This document shows, in pieces, positions 33,456 to 39,830 of a stretch of DNA of 39,830 nucleotides. The stretch comes from Psychrosphaera sp. F3M07 (GTDB lineage: Bacteria > Pseudomonadota > Gammaproteobacteria > Enterobacterales > Alteromonadaceae), in NCBI RefSeq assembly GCF_018860345.1, contig NZ_JAHKPJ010000023.1, forward strand, positions 1 to 39,830. Reading direction: 5' to 3'. Both the position numbers and the translations under genes were made by a program. Within the stretch, counting starts at the first letter, position 1; every line of letters starts with the position of its first letter. The notes beneath the pieces were generated by a model, which saw only the letters and a program-made list of their open reading frames with translations, ran no database searches and was not told the DNA's origin.

Positions 33456-35687
33456 CTAATTACCCGCGGCTAAAAACTTTTCTAACTCATCTGCAGGCAT
33501 TGGCTTGGCGTGGAAATAACCTTGTACTTCATCACATCCGAGCTTTGCAACAAAGTCGAGTTGAAATTGTGTTTCTATTCCTTCAGCAATCGTTTCTAAC
33601 CCTAACTTTTGACCTAAATTAATAACAGTTTCAGCTATAATTCCATCTCCGCCTTCGCCTATATCCTTAATAAATTCTCTATCAACTTTAATTCTGTCTA
33701 AAGGTAATTGATGTAAATAACTTAACGATGAAAAGCCGGTGCCAAAGTCATCAATGGCAATACTAAATTTATTGGCTTTTAACTGTTTTAACGCTTTGAC
33801 TACAATTTTTGGATCATCCATCACCACACTTTCTGTGATTTCTAATTCTATTAATTCAGGTTTAACGTCAAACTTTTCTACGGTCGTGATAATACTTTGC
33901 ACAAAATTACTATTTCTAAATTGTGGCATCGACACATTAATCGCTACTCTTAAATTATCGTAGGAAAGTGACTTTAATCGTTGTAACTCTCGGCAAGATT
34001 GTTCAATGACCCAAGCACCTATTTCAACAATTAGACCTGAATATTCAGCTAGTGGAATAAAAGTGATTGGGGGAATATAACCACCATTACCATCAGGCCA
34101 ACGCAGTAATGACTCCATGCCAATAACTTTGCCTGACTTTACGCACAATTGCGGTTGGTACCAAACTTGGAGCTTGCCATCGTGGAAATCAGCCGTTAAT
34201 TTTCTGATCATTCCTAAACGCCAGCTCGTTTCATCTTCCATTTCAGGGCGATAAAAACTGTAACGAGAACGAATGTCTTTTTTCGCTCGGTTCAAAGCGA
34301 TATTTGCGTGTTTCAAAACCACTAAACCAGATTTATCATTTTCTAATTTTCGGCAGTACCCGATAGAAGCGTTAACAGGAATAATGTGTTCTTCAGCTTT
34401 AAATGCTGATTCAAAAAGAGCTAACAGTACTTCAGAATCTAGCGTTTCTTCATCACCGATTAAGCCAAATATATCTGCGCCAATTCGACTAACAATCACT
34501 GATGGGGCTAAATGCTGCTGTAACCTAGAGGCGACTGATAACAATAAACTATTGCCGACTTCTTGACCTAATCCATCATTAATATCAGAGAAGTGATCTA
34601 AGTCGACTAACGCGACTGTATTACCCGGGATTTTGCCCGCAGTGTATTCATCTAATAACTGAATAAAACGAGTTCTATTAGGTAAGTTAGTTAACCCATC
34701 ACAATAAGCTATGTTACTTACTCGTTTTAGTAATAACGAATTATCTAAATCCGATGCAACATTAGACACAAACGCTTGCAACAACTGAGGAGGAATATCG
34801 CATCTTGCCGAGCAATTAAAATATAAAACTCCAGAGCAGGATTGCGCATTGATATATATAACCAAACCATCATCTTCAATGACATTCACTTTTTCAGTTA
34901 TAGCGGTTGTAATTTGTTTGATCACTCTACTGTCTAACGACTTTTCATAACGTTGCCCAATGCTCTTAGAAAAATGTTCAGTTCCATAAGCAACCCAATG
35001 ACCTTTTTCAGACACTTCGTTTTTTTCAATAGGATGGTCAATAAGTAATAAACCACCTTGGCTGAGATCAAATAACGAAGCCGATTTTTTGACTAAACAT
35101 TCGACAAAGGAAAGTAAGTCGGACTGAGAAAGCAGATCTGTATTTAAACTATTTAAATTATTTAAGAAGTTTCTAGAATGACGTATTTCTACTATTTGTG
35201 AGTACGATCGGATTGCTGAAAATATTGAGGTGAGTAATTTGTTTCTAGTAAGTTCTGTTTTGGTTCGATAATCATTTATGTCATATTGCATAATGACTTG
35301 TTCTTCAGGCGCATAACCTGGCTGACCGGTACGTAGAATAATTCGCACATCTATCAGTCCTAATTCTTCCCGAATGCGTTGACATGCTATAAGTCCAGAA
35401 TCATCACTTTCCATTACAACATCAAGCAGTATAACCGCGACATTAGGTTCATTTTTTAGCAGCTCTATGGCTTCACTACCTGAGTATGCATGCAAAAACT
35501 CCAACCGTCGGTTTAACAGAATTAAGTTATCTAACGCGAGTTCTGTGACTTTATGGATTTCGGGTTCGTCATCCACGATCAAAACACGCCAAACTCCCTG
35601 CGTAGTATCTTGCTCTTCAATATCAAGGTGATTTTCATGCCCTGCAAAGAGATACATATTTTCATCAATCACATTATCCGCCGACAT
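33456..35687 (-). CDS. Response regulator with REC, DUF3369, degenerate GGDEF and EAL domains
   Basis: 743 residues. Receiver domain (about 33-165) with D39-D40 and phospho-acceptor D89; DUF3369-like GAF-type domain (about 170-315); GGDEF domain (about 325-480); EAL domain (about 490-740). The GGDEF signature reads GADIF (403-407), so cyclase activity is unlikely. The EAL domain looks complete: E525 in ESLLRW, NVSMPQF, ELEITESVVMDD, IDDFGTGFSSLSYL, KVDREFI and AEGIET. It is predicted to hydrolyse c-di-GMP when phosphorylated. No cognate kinase is adjacent. Confidence 0.93.
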   Translation of the reverse strand: MSADNVIDENMYLFAGHENHLDIEEQDTTQGVWRVLIVDDEPEIHKVTELALDNLILLNRRLEFLHAYSGSEAIELLKNEPNVAVILLDVVMESDDSGLIACQRIREELGLIDVRIILRTGQPGYAPEEQVIMQYDINDYRTKTELTRNKLLTSIFSAIRSYSQIVEIRHSRNFLNNLNSLNTDLLSQSDLLSFVECLVKKSASLFDLSQGGLLLIDHPIEKNEVSEKGHWVAYGTEHFSKSIGQRYEKSLDSRVIKQITTAITEKVNVIEDDGLVIYINAQSCSGVLYFNCSARCDIPPQLLQAFVSNVASDLDNSLLLKRVSNIAYCDGLTNLPNRTRFIQLLDEYTAGKIPGNTVALVDLDHFSDINDGLGQEVGNSLLLSVASRLQQHLAPSVIVSRIGADIFGLIGDEETLDSEVLLALFESAFKAEEHIIPVNASIGYCRKLENDKSGLVVLKHANIALNRAKKDIRSRYSFYRPEMEDETSWRLGMIRKLTADFHDGKLQVWYQPQLCVKSGKVIGMESLLRWPDGNGGYIPPITFIPLAEYSGLIVEIGAWVIEQSCRELQRLKSLSYDNLRVAINVSMPQFRNSNFVQSIITTVEKFDVKPELIELEITESVVMDDPKIVVKALKQLKANKFSIAIDDFGTGFSSLSYLHQLPLDRIKVDREFIKDIGEGGDGIIAETVINLGQKLGLETIAEGIETQFQLDFVAKLGCDEVQGYFHAKPMPADELEKFLAAGN

Positions 35688-35876
35688 CTAATAATTTTCA
35701 CCTATTTAGTAAAATCCACTCGCTAATTTATACCAAATTTTAATCTGTTCCCCTAGTTATTAGTTTAGAAAAAAAATCAATTTTTTCAACTAAATAGAAA
35801 ATTTGCTATTACACTTTGACAAAGCTAATAATTTCATTAGTTTAGTTATATTAATAACGGAAATATTATTGCGGCC

Positions 35877-36770
35877 ATGTCAAATTCTATACTGCATCCA
35901 TCTCGTGAAAAGTATCTATCTTTGTTGAAGCAAACAACGAGTATAGATTTTGGTATTGTTACATCTGATGACTTAACAGAGTCAGAGTCGATTGTTCGAG
36001 AAGTCGCAAGCGGTGATAAAGTAATTCTCAAAAACAACGAATTTACTAGCTTCCAACGTGCACAGAGACGGAATCAATTAGTCGCCTCCAGACAACAAAA
36101 TAACCTAGAAAAAATATTTAGCCTTGCCTTAGAGTATATTAACCAAGATGCGCAATTCGATAGATTGGATTTAGATTGGATGATGAAATTCACTGAATTG
36201 GCTAAAAACTGTTATTCACAAACCATGCATGAATTATGGGCTAGGATTATTGCGGTTGAATTAAGTAAGATCGGAACATTTTCTTATAAAAGTTTAAAGG
36301 TATTATCTGAGTTAAGTACCAAAGAGGCATTACTCTTTTATAAAGCCGTTAATCTCACAAGCCGTATTGGCGAAGACAAAAGTGCAAAAATACTGACTGG
36401 GGTTTATAAAAAACCAACTTTTATGTCTATATTTTCCAATAACAATAGAAAAACTATTAATTTAAATAAGTTTGGCTTGTCTTACCCGCAGATAATTTCA
36501 TTAGCTGAGATAGGTTTAATTTACGAACAAGAAATTGAATCGGCGCCTTACTTACACAAAGAGTCAATACATTTATCTTATGTCGGAAAAAGTTATCAAC
36601 TTAGAGTTAAACAAAAAGAGGTAATTCTAACCTATTATAAATTAACTCAAACAGGAAATGAGTTATGTAAACTCATCACCACTGAGTTTAATAAAGGTTA
36701 TTTAAATAGTTTATTATCCGACTTCAACTCTCTATTAGACATAACATCAAACACAGATTCATTAGTTTAA
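35877..36770 (+). CDS. TIGR03899-family protein of unknown function (DUF2806-like)
   Basis: 297 residues with no signal peptide or membrane helix. QRAQRRNQLVASRQQNNLEKI (about 62-82) and the following LDLDWMMKFTELAKNCYSQT / LWARIIAVELSKIGTFS region match TIGR03899 proteins of Vibrio, Shewanella and Alteromonadales. Function is unknown. Its 3' end overlaps the convergent barrel gene by 4 bases. The 189-base leader is AT-rich, with an imperfect dyad (TAGTT..GAAAAAA and TTTTTTC..AACTA around 35761-35792). Confidence 0.8.
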   Translation: MSNSILHPSREKYLSLLKQTTSIDFGIVTSDDLTESESIVREVASGDKVILKNNEFTSFQRAQRRNQLVASRQQNNLEKIFSLALEYINQDAQFDRLDLDWMMKFTELAKNCYSQTMHELWARIIAVELSKIGTFSYKSLKVLSELSTKEALLFYKAVNLTSRIGEDKSAKILTGVYKKPTFMSIFSNNNRKTINLNKFGLSYPQIISLAEIGLIYEQEIESAPYLHKESIHLSYVGKSYQLRVKQKEVILTYYKLTQTGNELCKLITTEFNKGYLNSLLSDFNSLLDITSNTDSLV

Positions 36771-37522
36771 AAACGAACCTCTACGCCAACAAAAAGCTCT
36801 TGCCAATCGAGTTGAGTATATAACCCATCTAAATTTGTGAACTCAAATGTTTGAGTTCTGACGCCTACTTGTAAGTATGTTTTAGCTAATTTTGTGGCAT
36901 CAAATTCATAACTTACTCCGGCTTGAAGGTCGTAACTATTTTTATCTACAACACTGGTTTCTATGAATGCGCCTATACTTAATAATGGTAAGTTTACCTT
37001 ACCAGCAGCATAAGCTAACACCTCTAAATCAGACACTTTATTGCTAACAGATTCACTTTTATCATTTTGATTGGTCACCTGTGTGTGTATTGAATGTTGC
37101 CTAAATGTAATACCGAGATCTAATTCTAATGTTCTATTATCAAATATTTCAAAATAAGTGATCACATCCAGTTGGTCATAATCTGCAGTCACATCTAATG
37201 CAGAAGCAACACGAAAAATGGAACCATTGGATACAAAGGTTTTATCTAATGTACTGCTTGAGTTATTCGAAGTGGCCGTTTTTGAAAGCTTAATATTTGG
37301 AGCTAATGGAAAAGGATGTTCTATTGTTAAGTAGTAACTTGATTGTACAGCAGATTTTTTATCTAATGTAAGCACTGAGTCAGCGGTCTCCCCAAAGCTG
37401 CCATCGGGAGTTGAATTCCAAAACGAAATACCAGCTGACAATTGTAATAAATTGTCAGCTGTTGCAGGAAAGCTACTTAAGCAAACTAAAAGTATATAAA
37501 GACAACTTATTTTATGCCGCAT
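36767..37522 (-). CDS. TIGR04219-family outer-membrane beta-barrel protein
   Basis: 251 residues with a signal peptide (about 1-22, ending PATA). The mature part alternates in barrel fashion and ends ELFVGVEVRF, with the C-terminal phenylalanine needed for BAM recognition. The start NLLQLSAGISFWNSTPDGSFG and the phrase LAPNIKLSKT fit TIGR04219. Function unknown. It lies 10 bases after the DUF2333 gene and ends the minus-strand run that begins with PspC. Confidence 0.85.
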   Translation of the reverse strand: MRHKISCLYILLVCLSSFPATADNLLQLSAGISFWNSTPDGSFGETADSVLTLDKKSAVQSSYYLTIEHPFPLAPNIKLSKTATSNNSSSTLDKTFVSNGSIFRVASALDVTADYDQLDVITYFEIFDNRTLELDLGITFRQHSIHTQVTNQNDKSESVSNKVSDLEVLAYAAGKVNLPLLSIGAFIETSVVDKNSYDLQAGVSYEFDATKLAKTYLQVGVRTQTFEFTNLDGLYTQLDWQELFVGVEVRF

Positions 37523-37532
37523 TAATAAATAA

Positions 37533-38510
37533 CTACCCCTGAATTAATAACTTGTTTAAGTCGATTATCGCCGCATTTGCTCGTGAAATATAATTAGCCA
37601 TAACTAAAGAGTGATTGGCTAATAATCCAAAACCACTTCCGTTTAAGATCATAGGACTCCAAACAGACTCTTGCGTTGACTCTAATTCTCTAATAATTTG
37701 ACGAAGACTCGTTAATGCATTTTTCTTTTGTAATGTGCCAGCAAAGTCAATTTCAATGGCTTTTAAAAAATGTAATAACGCCCAACTAGCACCACGAGCT
37801 TCATAAAATACATCGTCAATTTTCCACCAACTGGTTTTAACCATTAAGTTATTTGATGTTGCTGTTGATTGACTAGCTTCAGCATCACCAGATAAATCCG
37901 TATTGATCCTATCTTGACCAACACTGGCACTTAATCTCTGACTCAAACTGCCTAAACGCTTTTCAACTTCACCAAGCCAATCTCTTAGATTATCAGCTCG
38001 AGCATAAAATTGACCATCACCTTGTTTGTTATCGGCTAATGTATCTCGATATTTAATTAATGCTTCAATAGCTTTGTTATATTCTGATTCCGCACTAGGC
38101 CAAGCCCATGATTTTGAATCAATATTAAACTGTGGTTGAGCTATTTTTAAATAAGGATTTTCTAACGATTGTGACTGTGAACGACTAAAGTCTTTACGAA
38201 GCGTTAGCGCTAAATCACGGATCATTTCCAACGCACCAAATTCAAATGCAGGTATGTTATCTAAGAATACACTTGGAGGCATGATATCATTAGATAAGTA
38301 ACCGCCAGGTTTATTTAAGATCCTTTGAGTGACTTCAATCAATGTATTTGTAGTCGTAAAACCTGTAACAGGTACAGAATTCAAGCTTTTCGCTTTTTCA
38401 ATTGATGACTGCTCTACATCAAAATTATCAGGCATGAAGCTCCAATATTGGGCAATTAAAAATAACAAAACAACAAAACTAATAACGCCGGCACTTAACC
38501 ACTTATACAT
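37533..38510 (-). CDS. DUF2333-family membrane-anchored protein
   Basis: 325 residues: one N-terminal membrane helix (about 6-23), then a long, mostly helical periplasmic domain. NKPGGYLSNDIMPPSVFLDNIPAFEFGALEM (about 66-96) and DNLRDWLGEVEKRLGSLSQRL are typical of DUF2333. Function is unknown. It lies 19 bases after the copper chaperone gene and 10 before the barrel gene, so an envelope-related transcript is likely. Confidence 0.85.
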   Translation of the reverse strand: MYKWLSAGVISFVVLLFLIAQYWSFMPDNFDVEQSSIEKAKSLNSVPVTGFTTTNTLIEVTQRILNKPGGYLSNDIMPPSVFLDNIPAFEFGALEMIRDLALTLRKDFSRSQSQSLENPYLKIAQPQFNIDSKSWAWPSAESEYNKAIEALIKYRDTLADNKQGDGQFYARADNLRDWLGEVEKRLGSLSQRLSASVGQDRINTDLSGDAEASQSTATSNNLMVKTSWWKIDDVFYEARGASWALLHFLKAIEIDFAGTLQKKNALTSLRQIIRELESTQESVWSPMILNGSGFGLLANHSLVMANYISRANAAIIDLNKLLIQG

Positions 38511-38529
38511 TTTTAATTCCTACTCTATT

Positions 38530-38973
38530 TTAATGGTGGTGATGTTGTTGGTGAATTGATTTGACGTTAAACACGCCTATTTTCTTTGTTCCATCTTGAA
38601 AAACAAAAGATACATCAACTGTTTTTGGTAAATCTTTAGATTCATGTAAACCGATGAACATTAAGTGTAATCCACCAGATTCAAAAATTTTTGTTTCGTT
38701 TGCTTTAATGGATAAATCATCTAATTTAACCATTTTCATAACACCATCGTTCATGATGTGATTATGTATTTCTACTTTTTCAGAAAAAACAGAACTTGCT
38801 GCTATCAGCTTAATATTTTTATCACTCAAATTACTTAATTTCATATAAGCAACGGTATTTTCCATTCCTGGAATTGGTGCTCTTAACTCCCCATCCGTTA
38901 TTTCTATACTTTGGGCAAAAGTATTTTGACTGAAAAATCCAATTAACATTGTTAATAAAGCTAGCAATTTCAT
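38530..38973 (-). CDS. Periplasmic copper chaperone PCu(A)C
   Basis: 147 residues with a signal peptide (about 1-20, NTFA/QS). The copper motif H-x10-M-x21-H-x-M is exact: H70, M81, H103, M105. The family delivers Cu(I) to the CuA or CuB site of cytochrome oxidases. The C-terminus ends HQQHHHH, an extra metal-binding tail also seen in some homologues. It is in a run with DUF2333 and PspC rather than with senC or cox genes. It is the second copper-linked locus in this window. Confidence 0.92.
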   Translation of the reverse strand: MKLLALLTMLIGFFSQNTFAQSIEITDGELRAPIPGMENTVAYMKLSNLSDKNIKLIAASSVFSEKVEIHNHIMNDGVMKMVKLDDLSIKANETKIFESGGLHLMFIGLHESKDLPKTVDVSFVFQDGTKKIGVFNVKSIHQQHHHH

Positions 38974-39036
38974 TAGGCGCTCCTTTTTAATTATGCCGGT
39001 ACAATAACAAAATCAATTAATCACGCCTATTTAATC

Positions 39037-39366
39037 CTACACTTTTTGACTATTAGGACTTTTTAAAATCCAGTATATCGCCAACCCTGCGAACAATATT
39101 GGCCATGAGAATGACATACCAACAACCAATAAGGTAAACGCTACTATAAATATAGTCACTAAAACGGCTCCGATAAGGCTAAATAGCATAATAATTAAAC
39201 CTAATACTGCCATGATAGATAGCGGAATAAGAACACCTGTAACGACAAATGTTTCTGAAAGATCAACGTTACTTTGGGTGATTACTATCATTTCTGGCAG
39301 TGGGCTCAAATTCCATAAACAAACGAAACAGATAAATACAAACAAAACCTTTAAAACGGTATTCAC
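39037..39366 (-). CDS. Small membrane protein next to PspC
   Basis: 109 residues with four hydrophobic segments (about 4-20, 40-66, 66-86 and 86-101) and a short periplasmic-looking loop (LSPLPEMIVITQSNVDLSET). No recognised family. Its ATG lies 17 bases after the PspC-domain stop, with AGGAGAG before it, so the two are co-transcribed. A link to envelope stress is inferred only from the neighbour. Confidence 0.7.
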   Translation of the reverse strand: MNTVLKVLFVFICFVCLWNLSPLPEMIVITQSNVDLSETFVVTGVLIPLSIMAVLGLIIMLFSLIGAVLVTIFIVAFTLLVVGMSFSWPILFAGLAIYWILKSPNSQKV

Positions 39367-39383
39367 AAGCTCTCTCCTTATAA

Positions 39384-39590
39384 CTAATAACGACTAGTAG
39401 GCATTAGCAATGTGGCGAGTAAGTATGCAAATATCGTTGGCATTGGTAACATAATTCCTAAAATAATTGTCACGGCTCTAACAGCTATGACTGGTGTATT
39501 ATAATGCTTGGCTATACCAGAACACACGCCTGATAATTTTCTATTTAATAAGTCTTTTGTAATAGGGTTACCTATGTATTTTGTTTTCAT
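39384..39590 (-). CDS. PspC-domain protein
   Basis: 68 residues from ATG 39590, which has GGAGAAAATT directly before it; a TTG four codons upstream is less likely. The PspC domain covers nearly all of it: LNRKLSGVCSGIAKHYNTP, VIAVRAVTIILG, then a hydrophobic helix ending in YLLATLLMP. PspC senses or transmits membrane stress in the phage-shock response. No pspA or pspB is nearby in this window. The 228 bases upstream, to the window edge, hold no gene that I can support. Confidence 0.88.
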   Translation of the reverse strand: MKTKYIGNPITKDLLNRKLSGVCSGIAKHYNTPVIAVRAVTIILGIMLPMPTIFAYLLATLLMPTSRY

Positions 39591-39810
39591 AATTTTCTCC
39601 AATAGAATTGATCAATTAAAATCTTCTGTTATCAACGTAATGTAGTAATACGCCAACAACCTTAAACACAATAAGTATTTACAATCTACATGCCATATAT
39701 ATAAAACCTTAACTCATTGTATTTATTAGTAAAAATAACATCTCCTAATAAATAATAAGTTCGTATGGTTAAATTCACCACTAATTTAGTCTACATCACC
39801 TATATATGAC

Positions 39811-39830
39811 GATTGTAGGATTGTAGGATT
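39811..39830. repeat. Octamer GATTGTAG tandem repeat, cut by the window edge
   Basis: GATTGTAG occurs twice, followed by GATT at the last base, so the true copy number is not visible. It lies in intergenic DNA. Confidence 0.6.

Overview
The window reads as chromosomal DNA from an AT-rich marine gammaproteobacterium, most likely Alteromonadales (Colwelliaceae/Alteromonadaceae type). This rests on the ssb / YajR-like MFS / uvrA cluster, lineage-typical families (TIGR03899, TIGR04219 barrel, DUF2333), and a very high density of two-component and cyclic-nucleotide signalling genes. I see no rRNA, tRNA, CRISPR array, transposase or phage gene. No gene-free stretch exceeds 300 bases.

Layout. (1) 94-5421, minus strand: one five-gene run, MbnP-like lipoprotein, MbnH-like di-heme enzyme, outer-membrane barrel, RegB-like redox kinase, RegA-like regulator. 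A perfect palindrome of RegA-box type abuts a good sigma70 promoter upstream, and a hairpin terminator lies between the first two genes. (2) 5623-9198, minus: CHASE2 adenylate cyclase, periplasmic binding protein, small DUF2391-like membrane protein. (3) 9403-12609, plus: membrane GGDEF protein, then a chemoreceptor without a sensor domain followed 17 bases later by a separate NIT-like membrane protein. (4) 12821-15886, plus: Bae/Cpx-like kinase and regulator, secreted EF-hand protein, and a polyproline protein of unknown function. (5) 16048-22951: GAF protein; TetR divergent from a lipoprotein metallo-beta-lactamase; a Ser/Thr-rich unknown; LysR divergent from a quinone-oxidoreductase-like enzyme plus a YgiN-like monooxygenase; a secreted EEP nuclease/phosphatase; XapX protein. 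(6) 23138-26215: deoD with a strong terminator, a membrane-anchored metallophosphatase, and a PadR/HAAS pair. (7) 26432-33365: ssb and YajR-like MFS (minus) and uvrA (plus), with a VanZ-LVIVD protein and a propeller-like lipoprotein lying between the latter two. (8) 33456-39590: REC-GGDEF-EAL regulator, TIGR03899 protein, then a minus-strand run of TIGR04219 barrel, DUF2333, PCu(A)C copper chaperone, small membrane protein and PspC.

The most interesting candidate system is region 1. It joins a metal-handling MbnP/MbnH pair, in which MbnH-type enzymes oxidise a tryptophan of MbnP, to its own quinone/redox-sensing RegBA pair, with a matching palindrome at the shared promoter. Second-tier candidates are the split NIT/chemoreceptor pair, the kinase/EF-hand/polyproline operon, and the VanZ-propeller pair next to uvrA. 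All functional statements come from reading the sequence and family knowledge; no database search was run.
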